Below are positions 24,538 to 32,799 of a DNA stretch of 64,000 bases, in pieces. The stretch comes from Pumilibacter intestinalis (GTDB lineage: Bacteria; Bacillota; Clostridia; Christensenellales; Pumilibacteraceae): assembly GCF_943193005.1 (NCBI RefSeq), contig NZ_CALPCH010000007.1, positions 46,780 to 110,779 on the forward strand. Reading direction: 5' to 3'. Made by a program: the position numbers and the translations under genes. The notes under the pieces were generated by a model. The model was not told the DNA's origin. It searched no databases and saw only the letters and a list, made by a program, of their open reading frames with translations. The first letter of the stretch is position 1. The number at the start of each line of letters is the position of its first letter.

Positions 24538-24852
24538 TTATGCGCCCACGTAAACGATTACCGTTACGAAGAACAACAGCGACACCACAAAAAGGCTTAC
24601 GGCCAAAATTATGGTAAGACGCTTCATAATGCCTTCGAGCGAACGCCCTTTGTTTTTGCTGTAGAACGTGTCCGATACCTGACCGGATATCGCGCCCATG
24701 CCGTCGCCGCTCGCGGGTTGGAAAAGCACCACGAGTATCATTGCAACCGCAAGCACCACCATGAGAATGAGAAGCACCAAACGTATTACGGGGAACGACG
24801 CCGAAACCCAATCGGGCACGGTAGACGCCATAAGTAAGAATTCGTTGTTCAT
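24538..24852 (-). CDS. secG: Preprotein translocase subunit SecG
   Basis: SecG is the small auxiliary membrane subunit of the SecYEG channel. The 104-residue protein has two membrane segments (about 20-45 and 78-103) joined by the family's signature loop, with QPASGDGMGAISGQ and FYSKNKGRSLEGIMKRLT. AGAGGTG precedes the ATG, and a good promoter lies just upstream. The N-terminus is a little longer than in most SecG proteins. Confidence 0.94.
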   Translation of the reverse strand: MNNEFLLMASTVPDWVSASFPVIRLVLLILMVVLAVAMILVVLFQPASGDGMGAISGQVSDTFYSKNKGRSLEGIMKRLTIILAVSLFVVSLLFFVTVIVYVGA

Positions 24853-24881
24853 TACACACCTCTTAAAACTGTTACCGAATA

Positions 24882-24910
24882 ATTATACCATATCGCAAGC
24901 GTGCACGCAA
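24882..24910 (-). promoter_or_regulatory. Sigma-A promoter of secG-rnr
   Basis: On the minus strand TTGCGT (24905-24910), 17 bases, TATAAT (24882-24887), with a ~25-base leader before secG. Confidence 0.75.
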
Positions 24911-24929
24911 GCGTTTTAACGCATGTTTT

Positions 24930-26033
24930 TTATTTGCCGAACAGCTTGTCGGCAAGCGAAAGCGCGTTTTCTATCACCGCGTCCATGTTGTAGTAGCGAT
25001 AGTCGGCGAGTCTGCCGCCGAGAATATAGCCTTTTTCTTGCGCGAGCTTTTTGTACTTTTCGGCAAGCATATCGTTTTTGGGGTCGTTAATCGCGTAATA
25101 CGGTTCGTCGCCCTCCCGCCACGGCGCGGGATACTCGCGCGTTATCACAGTTTTGGGCTGAGTGCCGAACTCGAAATGTTTGTGCTCTATAATGCGGGTA
25201 TACGGCACGTCGCCCCGAGTGTAGTTCACAACCGCGTTGCCCTGATAGTTTTCCGAGTCGAGCGTTTCGGTTTCGAACCGCAAAGAGCGATACTCGAGTT
25301 TTCCAAGCGAGTAGCCGAACAGCCTGTCTATAGGTCCGGTATACACCACCTTTTCGGCAAGCGCGTCGAGCTCGTCTTTGCGCTCTGAATAGTCGCAATC
25401 GAGCATAACCTCGCTGCCCGAAAGCAGTTTTTCGGCAATTTGAGTGTAGCCGCCTACGGGTATGCCCTGATAGGGGTCGTCGAAATAATTATTGTCGTAC
25501 ACGAAGCGCACGGGCAAACGCTTGATTATAAAGGGCGGAAGCTCGGCGCACGGTCTGCCCCATTGCTTTTCGGTGTAGTCTTTTACGAGTTTTTCGTAAA
25601 CGTCCTTGCCCACCATGCTTATAGCCTGTTCTTCGAGGTTTTTGGGCTCGGTTATGCCCGCCGCCGCAACCTGCCGCTCTATTTCCGCTTTGGCTTCCGC
25701 GGGAGTTTTCACGCCCCACATGCGCGAAAACGTGTTCATGTTGAAAGGCAGATTGTAAACCTCGTCGCCGTATACGGCAACGGGCGAGTTGGTGTAGCGG
25801 TTAAACTCGGCGAACGAATTTACAAAATCCCACACCCGCCTGTTGCGAGTATGGAATATATGCGCTCCGTAAGTATGTACGGTTATGCCCTCGCGGCTTT
25901 CGGTGTATACGTTGCCGCCCACGTGATTGCGCTTTTCCACCACAAGGCACTTTTTGCCCGCCGCAGTCGCACGGTGCGCGAAAGTCGCGCCGAAAAGTCC
26001 CGCGCCCACCACAAGATAATCGTATTTTTTCAT
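24930..26033 (-). CDS. glf: UDP-galactopyranose mutase
   Basis: Glf is an FAD enzyme that converts UDP-galactopyranose to UDP-galactofuranose, the donor for galactofuranose-containing surface glycans. The 367-residue length is typical. The FAD-binding start YLVVGAGLFGATFAHRA is followed by VVEKRNHVGGNVYTE and HTYGAHIFHT. The conserved tail includes TRIIEHKHF and the flavin-site ILGGRLADYRYYNMD. It starts one base after the preceding glycosyltransferase stop, so the two are coupled. Confidence 0.96.
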   Translation of the reverse strand: MKKYDYLVVGAGLFGATFAHRATAAGKKCLVVEKRNHVGGNVYTESREGITVHTYGAHIFHTRNRRVWDFVNSFAEFNRYTNSPVAVYGDEVYNLPFNMNTFSRMWGVKTPAEAKAEIERQVAAAGITEPKNLEEQAISMVGKDVYEKLVKDYTEKQWGRPCAELPPFIIKRLPVRFVYDNNYFDDPYQGIPVGGYTQIAEKLLSGSEVMLDCDYSERKDELDALAEKVVYTGPIDRLFGYSLGKLEYRSLRFETETLDSENYQGNAVVNYTRGDVPYTRIIEHKHFEFGTQPKTVITREYPAPWREGDEPYYAINDPKNDMLAEKYKKLAQEKGYILGGRLADYRYYNMDAVIENALSLADKLFGK

Positions 26034-26034
26034 T

Positions 26035-27060
26035 TTATCCCAATTTGATTTTTTTGCACAGTATATCGTAGCCTACGCCCATCACCCACGCCCGCATCTT
26101 CCAGGGCATGTAATTTACGGCGGTGGTGTACGAACGTCGCCTGAGTTTTCGATACAGCTTTATATCCCTGCGCTTGATGTGAAGCCACAGCTCGCGCAAC
26201 GCGTCGCGCCGTTCGGGGGCGTCCGCCGCGCAGGTGAAGAATATGGTGTTCATCATTATCACCACGAGCGAATGCCACATGTATCTTTTGAGCCCTTTGG
26301 GGAGCTTTTTCAGCTCGTCCCACGAGTAAGCGTCTATCATGCGGCGCATAACGCGAATTTGTTGGTCGTAACGCTTTACGAAATTGTCGCGGTTTATGGA
26401 CTGGTCCGCTCTTCCTATGAAATAGCGGTATAAGTCAACGTCGAGATAATATATGCTCTTCATGTACGGCAACGGCTTGTATGCAAACAGATTATCCACG
26501 TAAAAGGTATGCTCGGGAAGCCAAGTATCCGACTCGAGCAGTTTTTCGCGTTTGTATGTAAGCGCGTGCATCAACAGCATGTGCGAGAGCCGAAACCGTT
26601 TAACGCGTTTCCAATCCGCAAAGACGCGCACGGGAAATTTCTTTTCGTAAGACGAAACATACCTCGTGTTGTCTATCGTGTGCTCGTAAACAAAGTTGGT
26701 GATGTACAAATCGGGAAGTTTGCCTTTCGCCGAATGTTCTTTAATCACGGCGATAAGCTCGGCGAGAGCGTTCTCGTCGAGCCAGTCGTCGGAATCCACA
26801 ACTTTATAGTATAAGCCCGTTGCGGCTTGCAAGCCGGCGTTCACGCCCGAGCCGTGCCCGCCGTTTTGCTTGTCTATAACCTTTACCGTGCCGGGATACT
26901 CGCGCTCGTACTCCCTTGCTATATCAAGCGTTTTATCGCGCGAGCCGTCGTTGACTATGATTATTTCAACGTCGTCGCCGCCCGTGAGCAAGCTGTCTAT
27001 GCACTTGCGCATGTAGTCCTGCGAATTGTAACACGGCACGGCAAAACTAATCAGTTTCAT
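26035..27060 (-). CDS. Family 2 glycosyltransferase
   Basis: The 341-residue protein has the GT-A fold start SFAVPCYNSQDYMRKCIDSL, the nucleotide-sugar site IIIVNDGSRDKT and the metal-binding VVDSDDW motif (near residue 98). It transfers a sugar from an activated donor at the cytoplasmic face. It precedes glf with a one-base gap, so a role in making a galactofuranose-containing surface polymer is a fair inference; the acceptor is unknown. AAGGAAA precedes the ATG. No membrane segment is evident. Confidence 0.9.
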   Translation of the reverse strand: MKLISFAVPCYNSQDYMRKCIDSLLTGGDDVEIIIVNDGSRDKTLDIAREYEREYPGTVKVIDKQNGGHGSGVNAGLQAATGLYYKVVDSDDWLDENALAELIAVIKEHSAKGKLPDLYITNFVYEHTIDNTRYVSSYEKKFPVRVFADWKRVKRFRLSHMLLMHALTYKREKLLESDTWLPEHTFYVDNLFAYKPLPYMKSIYYLDVDLYRYFIGRADQSINRDNFVKRYDQQIRVMRRMIDAYSWDELKKLPKGLKRYMWHSLVVIMMNTIFFTCAADAPERRDALRELWLHIKRRDIKLYRKLRRRSYTTAVNYMPWKMRAWVMGVGYDILCKKIKLG

Positions 27061-27111
27061 TACCGTTTCCTTTTTTCCGTATTATACTCTTTTTCGTAAG
27101 AATTTCGCAAG

Positions 27112-27633
27112 TTAAAAATTCTGCATGCTCTTGCCTACGAAACGGGCAACGGTATCCATGAGCACGTTTTCCGATTCGGTAGGCTGTTCGTCGGCAAACA
27201 TTACGAGCGCGCCGAACACGCCGGTATCGCCGTACGCGGGATAAAACGCCGCGTATTTCTTTTTGCAGCTTATGCCGGCTTCCGCGCAAGTCACAACCGT
27301 ATTCTTCTGCGCCGCAACTATGTTCTTAGCCGCTTCGCCGAGTTCCGTTCCGTCGGCAAGTCCGCTCACCGCCGCGGAAAACATAAGCCATTCCTCGGGG
27401 GTGCAAACGCCCACGGTATTGTGGGTATGCGGAGCGAGCGACGAAAGCGCGATTGCGCCTATGCTTCTCAGCTGCGCCGACAAATCAACCTTACGCACGA
27501 GAATATCACCGTTGGCGAGGGCGCGTATCTCGAGAGGGTCGCCCACCTCTATGCGGTTGAGTTTGCGGAATTCGCGAGGTATAACCACTCTGCCGAGAGC
27601 GTCGAGCCTGCGCACTATTCCCATCTGTTCCAT
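27112..27633 (-). CDS. spoVT: Stage V sporulation regulator SpoVT (AbrB family)
   Basis: The 173-residue protein has an N-terminal swapped-hairpin AbrB domain (GIVRRLDALGRVVIPREFRK, residues 4-23, to about 50) and a C-terminal GAF-like domain (about 55-170), the arrangement of SpoVT. SpoVT adjusts forespore genes after sigma-G activation. The start at ATG 27633 has AAAGGAG eight bases upstream; a longer in-frame version from 27684 would include the ribosome site. With spoIIE, it supports a spore-forming host. The GAF-like part keeps cysteines (CTPEEW, CAEAGISCKKK), unlike the B. subtilis protein as I know it. Confidence 0.92.
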   Translation of the reverse strand: MEQMGIVRRLDALGRVVIPREFRKLNRIEVGDPLEIRALANGDILVRKVDLSAQLRSIGAIALSSLAPHTHNTVGVCTPEEWLMFSAAVSGLADGTELGEAAKNIVAAQKNTVVTCAEAGISCKKKYAAFYPAYGDTGVFGALVMFADEQPTESENVLMDTVARFVGKSMQNF

Positions 27634-27719
27634 AATTATATCTCCTTTGTAGTTAATTTCGGTTAGCATTCCGATATAGCGCATAAAATATGTAAAACCG
27701 TTTAATAATTGTGTTTTAA

Positions 27720-27748
27720 TTGACTAATCTTCTCATTTACTGTATAAT
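27720..27748 (+). promoter_or_regulatory. Sigma-A promoter of the DUF1934 gene
   Basis: TTGACT (27720-27725), 17 bases, TATAAT (27743-27748). The ATG at 27756 starts seven bases after the -10 box, which predicts a leaderless mRNA. Confidence 0.85.
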
Positions 27749-27755
27749 CGTAAAT

Positions 27756-28139
27756 ATGAAGACTGCCGCACGCTTGCAGATAGTTACCCACCGCAACACT
27801 CGCGAAACGATTGAAACCGACGGCTTCATCGAGCGCAACGGCTCTACCGAGTTCGGGTGGGACGGCGACGGGTACTCAATGCGCGTTAACCTCTGCGACG
27901 GTTGCGCAACGGTTACGCGACTCGGTGCGGACGGATACGTTATGCGACTTACCGAAGGAACTTTTACCGAGTTTGAAGCAGCCGGACTGCGCACCGAAGT
28001 TTACACCGTAAAGTTGCTCGCAAAGGTAACCGCAAACCGCACGGACTTTTGCGCAACCTACTATATCGGTTCGCCCGAAAATACCGCTAAGATTATTATA
28101 AAAGTTTTTCACCCCGTAAGACAAGCAAATTTAAGCTAA
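27756..28139 (+). CDS. DUF1934 (YwiB-like) beta-barrel protein
   Basis: The 127-residue protein resembles the DUF1934/YwiB family of small calycin-like beta-barrel proteins: an N-terminal strand ending in ETDGFIERNGSTEFGWDG, a middle RLTEGTFTEFEAAGLRTEVYT and a C-terminal strand pair. The function is unknown. The start is ATG 27756; an in-frame ATG at 27720 overlaps the -35 box. There is no ribosome site, and the promoter places transcription initiation at or within two bases of the ATG. The hydrolase gene follows by 42 bases and may be co-transcribed. Confidence 0.8.
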   Translation: MKTAARLQIVTHRNTRETIETDGFIERNGSTEFGWDGDGYSMRVNLCDGCATVTRLGADGYVMRLTEGTFTEFEAAGLRTEVYTVKLLAKVTANRTDFCATYYIGSPENTAKIIIKVFHPVRQANLS

Positions 28140-28181
28140 ATTTCAAAAAAAACGTAAATAAATTTATTTCGGAGGCTTTTC

Positions 28182-28838
28182 ATGAAAATCCAGTGGCTTG
28201 GACACTCGGCATTCCGCCTTACAGAGAGCACGGGCGCAAGCGTTATCACCGACCCTTTCGACCCTTCCGCCGTAGGGTACGGCATGGCGTATCTCCCCTG
28301 CGACGCTATAACGAGCAGTCACGGACACAGCGACCACAACAACTTCAAGGGAGTTAAAGGCAATCCCGTAATCATAAACCAGACGGGCACGTTCGACGTA
28401 AACGGCATAAAAATTCACAGCGTTATGTCGAGCCACGACGACCAAGACGGCAACGCCCGCGGCAAAAACATAATATATCACTTCAGGCTCGACGGAGTAA
28501 CCGTGTGCCATATGGGCGATATAGGCGAAATATGCACGCCCGAGCTTATAGAACAGCTTATTCCCGTGAATATTCTTCTCATTCCCGTGGGCGGCAACTA
28601 CACCGTAGACGCCGAACAAGCCAAAGAATACGTTGACCGCATGATGCCCGACGTTGTAATACCCATGCACTACAAAACCAAGCACACCGATTACGATATA
28701 GACAAGGTGGAAAACTTTTTGCGCCTGTTCGACGACGACTCCGTTATAATGGAAAACGGCGACACTCTCGAATTCGACCGCTACGATTTCGACGGCGACT
28801 CCACCCGCATTATAGTCCCCAAACGCTTCAAGGGCTGA
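28182..28838 (+). CDS. UPF0173 metal-dependent hydrolase
   Basis: The 218-residue protein is a metallo-beta-lactamase-fold enzyme of the UPF0173 (YtkL-like) group: MKIQWLGHSAFRL at the start, the metal ligands in TSSHGHSDHNN (about 47-57), HMGDIGEI, and a final MPMHYKT. The substrate is unknown; family members include lactonases and phosphodiesterases. CGGAGG precedes the ATG. It is followed by a 38-bp palindrome that marks the edge of the AT-rich island. Confidence 0.92.
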   Translation: MKIQWLGHSAFRLTESTGASVITDPFDPSAVGYGMAYLPCDAITSSHGHSDHNNFKGVKGNPVIINQTGTFDVNGIKIHSVMSSHDDQDGNARGKNIIYHFRLDGVTVCHMGDIGEICTPELIEQLIPVNILLIPVGGNYTVDAEQAKEYVDRMMPDVVIPMHYKTKHTDYDIDKVENFLRLFDDDSVIMENGDTLEFDRYDFDGDSTRIIVPKRFKG

Positions 28839-28857
28839 AAACCGCATAATTATAAAC

Positions 28858-28895
28858 AAACGAGTGCGAATAATTTAAATTATTCGCACTCGTTT
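28858..28895 (+). terminator. Perfect 38-bp palindrome, bidirectional terminator
   Basis: The 19-bp arm AAACGAGTGCGAATAATTT is followed immediately by its exact reverse complement, with no loop. T-runs leave in both directions, so it can end both the UPF0173 transcript and the convergent restriction-modification transcript, whose last stop lies at 28899. Confidence 0.88.
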
Positions 28896-28898
28896 TGT

Positions 28899-29852
28899 TT
28901 AAAGTTGTAAATCAGGTATTTGATTATATATGTTTTCTCTATGATATTTCAAATAAATAGAACATTCTTTAGGTATACGGCATTGATTTCCATCAACTAA
29001 ATTGAGTCGCTGTTTGTTCATATTTGATAAAAACGGAGAAACCAACAATGCTCCATTATCTTTAAACGATATAAACCCATAATCAAATAATCGATGATAT
29101 GTTGGTGTCATAATTAATCCATTGTGAACATCATATGTTTCATCATTTGTTGATGCATTATGTGGCTTTATGTGACACGCTTCCAAAATCCTATCTTCGG
29201 TTACTCTAGTTATGACACAAGCAGGCATCAAATCCAACAATTTTCTTCTCCAACGCAATTGTCCTTTTCTTCTATTTTCAACAGTAGACTTATTTCCGGC
29301 AATCAAATTTTCAATTATAATTTTTTCTTCTCTCTCTTTTTCATCTATAAAAAACATAGGTTTTATGTATATATATAGTTTATTGTTACATATATTTTTA
29401 ACTTTAACGAAATTCAATTTTGTAACTCGAGGCAATGCAATATTTCTTAAATAGTCCCAATTATTAGAGGAGAAATTATCTCTCCCAAAGTTTAAATAAT
29501 AACGATGCTGACTATCATATTTTTTTGTGAAATGAATTTCAATCTTGTCAAATGGTATTAAATTAGTTGCAATTACATTTGACTCATAGTATTCACTTAT
29601 ATTTTCTTTATACTCTTGTACAGGATAATAATACTCGTCTTTTGCATCAATAAGATATTTTTGCAAATCTTTCTTAAGCATTATGAAGCTTTCAATATTA
29701 TTCAAATCAAAAAATTCATCAAGTGCTTTCTCATCATGTCCCGCGTATATTCTTTTTTCACCAACGCCAGTTGTCCGCAATAACTTAAATTTTCTTGCAA
29801 CCGAGCATTCTTCCAAATTCATTTCAAAAGCATCTATTCTTTTAACCTTCAT
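28899..29852 (-). CDS. HNH restriction endonuclease (probable)
   Basis: The 317-residue protein ends in an HNH_2-type nuclease domain (about residues 205-275): CVITRVTEDRILEACHIKPH, VHNGLIMTP and TYHRLFDYGF supply the His-Asn-His set, and the first half of a C-x(n)-H zinc-like site is visible. The N-terminal ~200 residues match nothing I recognise and may read the DNA target. It is the last gene after two cytosine methyltransferases, 12 bases from the second, so it is very likely the cutting enzyme of a type II system. Its base composition is AT-rich like the rest of the island. GAGGAAA precedes the ATG. Confidence 0.85.
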   Translation of the reverse strand: MKVKRIDAFEMNLEECSVARKFKLLRTTGVGEKRIYAGHDEKALDEFFDLNNIESFIMLKKDLQKYLIDAKDEYYYPVQEYKENISEYYESNVIATNLIPFDKIEIHFTKKYDSQHRYYLNFGRDNFSSNNWDYLRNIALPRVTKLNFVKVKNICNNKLYIYIKPMFFIDEKEREEKIIIENLIAGNKSTVENRRKGQLRWRRKLLDLMPACVITRVTEDRILEACHIKPHNASTNDETYDVHNGLIMTPTYHRLFDYGFISFKDNGALLVSPFLSNMNKQRLNLVDGNQCRIPKECSIYLKYHRENIYNQIPDLQL

Positions 29853-29863
29853 ACATCATTTCC

Positions 29864-31021
29864 TCATACATCAAATACATTTGTTTTAATTAAATTTTTC
29901 ATTATAGCAATCATTACATCAACCACTATAGAATTTCCTGCTTGCCTAAAAATTTGCGCTGAAGATACGACTATTTTGAATGAGTCAGGGAACCCCATCA
30001 ATCTAAGTGCTTCTCTATCGGTTAAAGACCTAATTATTTTTTGACCTTTTTTATCATATCCTACTGTAATATAGTTATCAACTCCTGCTCTATGATGTTG
30101 AGTCATGGTTTTTAACAAAGTACGAGCTATTTTCATATCCGTTTCTATAGAAGTTTTAAATTTTTTTGTTCCTGATTTCAAAACATAATCGCGTACTTTC
30201 GGCGTTAAAATATATTTTTTATTAGGCTTTCCGGGATTGGGTTTTATTTTAATATAACCATTATTATCAAAATAGTAATTAAAGTCATTGGGATTATATG
30301 CACAATTATCTTCAAGCAAATCTTGCATAAAAAATGGCAATGCTTCCACACCTTTTCCCTCAGGATATTCAAATGTCTTAACATCTAAATCTTCTCTAAT
30401 TCCAATTACAAACAATCTTCTTCTAGTTTGAGGAATTCCAAAATCAGAGGCATTTAAAACTTTAGGTTCCGCAATTTTGTAATGCAATGTATTCATAAAA
30501 ATATCTTTTATTTTATCCCATGTTTTGCCTCCGTCATGCGTTGTTAACCCTCTGACATTTTCATAAATAAAAACTTTGGGATTAACCTCTTTAATTATCC
30601 TAGCATAGTCATAAAACAAAGTTCCTCTTGCATCTTCCAATCCCCCCTGAAACCCTACTGAAGAAAATGATTGACATGGACTTCCGCCCACAAGTAAATC
30701 CACTTCTCCTTCATAATCTCTTCCATCTAAAAGCCTCACATCCAAATGAAAATCATTCACATTTATTGGATAATTTGCCATATAACTTTCTTTTACATAA
30801 TTCTTTTTTTTTGATAAAGAAGCATATAAATTGTCAACATATGTTTTTTTCTCAATTTTGTTTTTCTTCTTTATAATTTCTTCTTTTTCGTTTTCAACAT
30901 CAAATTTAATATCTATTTCGCCATTATCACACGCAAAAACAATCTCATAATCAATATGCATACGTATTAGCGCCTGTTCAATTGCGCCTATCCCGCTAAA
31001 CAATGTTGCTAATTTAATCAA
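29864..31021 (-). CDS. DNA (cytosine-5-)-methyltransferase, second gene of the R-M set
   Basis: The 385-residue protein has the C5-methyltransferase motifs in order: LATLFSGIGAIEQAL (I), GGSPCQSFSSVG with the catalytic Cys (IV), FIYENVRGL (VI), QTRRRLFVIG (VIII), a target-recognition region, then LTDREALRLMGFPDSF (IX) and RQAGNSIVVDVM (X). Between motifs I and IV it has a Lys/Glu-rich insert of about 60 residues that the upstream paralogue also has. The start is TTG at 31021, overlapping the upstream gene by eight bases; GGAG lies about nine bases before it. It methylates cytosine in the restriction target. Confidence 0.93.
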   Translation of the reverse strand: MIKLATLFSGIGAIEQALIRMHIDYEIVFACDNGEIDIKFDVENEKEEIIKKKNKIEKKTYVDNLYASLSKKKNYVKESYMANYPINVNDFHLDVRLLDGRDYEGEVDLLVGGSPCQSFSSVGFQGGLEDARGTLFYDYARIIKEVNPKVFIYENVRGLTTHDGGKTWDKIKDIFMNTLHYKIAEPKVLNASDFGIPQTRRRLFVIGIREDLDVKTFEYPEGKGVEALPFFMQDLLEDNCAYNPNDFNYYFDNNGYIKIKPNPGKPNKKYILTPKVRDYVLKSGTKKFKTSIETDMKIARTLLKTMTQHHRAGVDNYITVGYDKKGQKIIRSLTDREALRLMGFPDSFKIVVSSAQIFRQAGNSIVVDVMIAIMKNLIKTNVFDV

Positions 31022-32126
31022 TATCCCATACTCCAGTTCTTATTATTGCATCGACTAGGCACATTAACACATTTACTACTATAGAATTACCTGCCTGTCG
31101 ATACATAACCTCATCTTTATGTATAATCTTAAAAGTATCTTTGAACCCCATGAGCCTTAAACACTCTCTTGGTGTAAATTTTCTACATACTCCCCTTTTA
31201 TTATTCCATTCACCCACATAAGCTCTTTTTAATATATCTATTCTATCCTTTATTTGTTCAAATGGTTCAAATATGAAATCTCCATTCCAATTAAATTGTT
31301 GATTTGCTTTTTGACACCCCATAATTTCCGCACCTACTCTTGCTCTTGACGGATGCGTCGTTACAAATTCAAATCCCTTTTTCCCCAAGTAATATTTTGC
31401 CTCAACATTACGCTCCAAATAATCAAATACTGTTGATTTCAATTGAATAGGCTTTGGAAATTCAAAACAATTTATTTTCAAGTCTTTCCTAAATCCCACA
31501 ATAAAAATACGTTCTCTATTTTGGGGTATTCCATAATCTTTAGCATTAAGAATTGGCAAATTAAAAGTATTATTGTCTTCAATGTTAATGTCATAATCTA
31601 AAGCAAGCATACTTTTTTTAATCGTTTGCCAAGTTTCCCCATTATTGTGAACAAGCATTCCTCTAACATTTTCGTAAATAAAGACTTTAGGTTTTATCTC
31701 ATTAATCAATCGAATAAATTCATAAAACAATGTACCTCTAATATCCGAAAAACCAGCACGTTTCCCATTAAGAGAAAATGATTGACATGGGCTTCCTCCA
31801 ACAAATAAATCCACTATATTTTTATAAGGCAAACCATTTATAAATCTTATATCTTCATACCACTGATACTGCCCTATATCATAATTTGCAAAATATGTCT
31901 CTTTAACTAAATTTGCTTTCCCTGTTTTTCTATATAATTCCTCAATAATAATCTTTTTTTCGTCATCACTTTTATCAATAAGCATTTTATCAATTTCAGC
32001 ATTTGAAATATTAATATTGCGTTCGCCGTTATCACACGCAAAAATTATCTTTGGGTTTATATTCATATAATCCAAAGCTGATTCAATTGCACCTATACCA
32101 CTAAATACTGTCGCTAATTTTAACAT
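31014..32126 (-). CDS. DNA (cytosine-5-)-methyltransferase, first gene of the R-M set
   Basis: The 370-residue paralogue carries LATVFSGIGAIESAL (I), GGSPCQSFSLNG (IV), FIYENVRGM (VI), QNRERIFIVG (VIII), FTPRECLRLMGFKDTF (IX) and YRQAGNSIVVNVL (X). It resembles its neighbour closely at both ends and differs in the target-recognition part, as expected after duplication and divergence. It is the promoter-proximal gene, so the host is methylated before the nuclease is made. No convincing Shine-Dalgarno site precedes ATG 32126. Confidence 0.93.
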   Translation of the reverse strand: MLKLATVFSGIGAIESALDYMNINPKIIFACDNGERNINISNAEIDKMLIDKSDDEKKIIIEELYRKTGKANLVKETYFANYDIGQYQWYEDIRFINGLPYKNIVDLFVGGSPCQSFSLNGKRAGFSDIRGTLFYEFIRLINEIKPKVFIYENVRGMLVHNNGETWQTIKKSMLALDYDINIEDNNTFNLPILNAKDYGIPQNRERIFIVGFRKDLKINCFEFPKPIQLKSTVFDYLERNVEAKYYLGKKGFEFVTTHPSRARVGAEIMGCQKANQQFNWNGDFIFEPFEQIKDRIDILKRAYVGEWNNKRGVCRKFTPRECLRLMGFKDTFKIIHKDEVMYRQAGNSIVVNVLMCLVDAIIRTGVWDID

Positions 32127-32178
32127 GTATACTTAAATTTCATGTAACTGCTAAATAATTTACCATTACCTAATACTT

Positions 32179-32787
32179 TTATTTTTCGCATGCTCGCGCA
32201 AACGAGCATATAACGTCCGCAGTGCCCTCTATGCCGAGCGCGTCGGAGTTTATGCACAAATCGTAGTTTTGCGCATCGCCCCAATTTTTGGAGGTGTAAA
32301 AATTGTAATAGTTGGCGCGTTTTTTATCCGTCTTTTTTATGAGCGTAGCCGCCGCCTTTTCGTTCAAGTCGTACAGCTTTTTTATGCGCTCTATGCGGCT
32401 TTTGATATCCGCGTAAACGTACACGCGCAAAATAGGCTTATCTTGCAGTATATCGTCGGCGCAACGCCCCACTATTATGCACGGCTCGCCGGCAATGCGC
32501 TTTATGGCGTCGGCGGTGTGGATAAAAAGTTTGTCGTCGGTTATTATATCGCCGAGCTGAATGGGCGCGGTGCTTCCGCCGTAGTGCGCCGCGGCGAGCG
32601 AATACAAAAAGCTGTTGGTGCGGCGTTCGTCCGCGTTTTCGAAATGTTCCTTTGCTATGCCGCTGCTCGCCGCCGCTTCGGCGATTATGGCTTTGTCGGC
32701 GTACTTTATGCCCAATTTTTCGCTCACCGCTTTAGCTATCTCGCCGCCGCCGCTTCCGAACTGTCTGCTAAGCGTTATAACTCTCAT
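32179..32787 (-). CDS. Cytidylate kinase-like protein
   Basis: The 202-residue protein belongs to the cytidylate kinase-like group: P-loop ITLSRQFGSGGGEIAKAVSE at the N-terminus, KLGIKYADKAIIAEAA, VGRCADDIL and a nucleotide lid KKRANYYNFYT. It probably phosphorylates a nucleotide or a related small substrate; these proteins are common in Clostridia and separate from the housekeeping Cmk. AGGAGG precedes the ATG. It lies just upstream of the AT-rich island and marks its other border. Confidence 0.9.
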   Translation of the reverse strand: MRVITLSRQFGSGGGEIAKAVSEKLGIKYADKAIIAEAAASSGIAKEHFENADERRTNSFLYSLAAAHYGGSTAPIQLGDIITDDKLFIHTADAIKRIAGEPCIIVGRCADDILQDKPILRVYVYADIKSRIERIKKLYDLNEKAAATLIKKTDKKRANYYNFYTSKNWGDAQNYDLCINSDALGIEGTADVICSFARACEK

Positions 32788-32799
32788 ATTACCTGCCTC

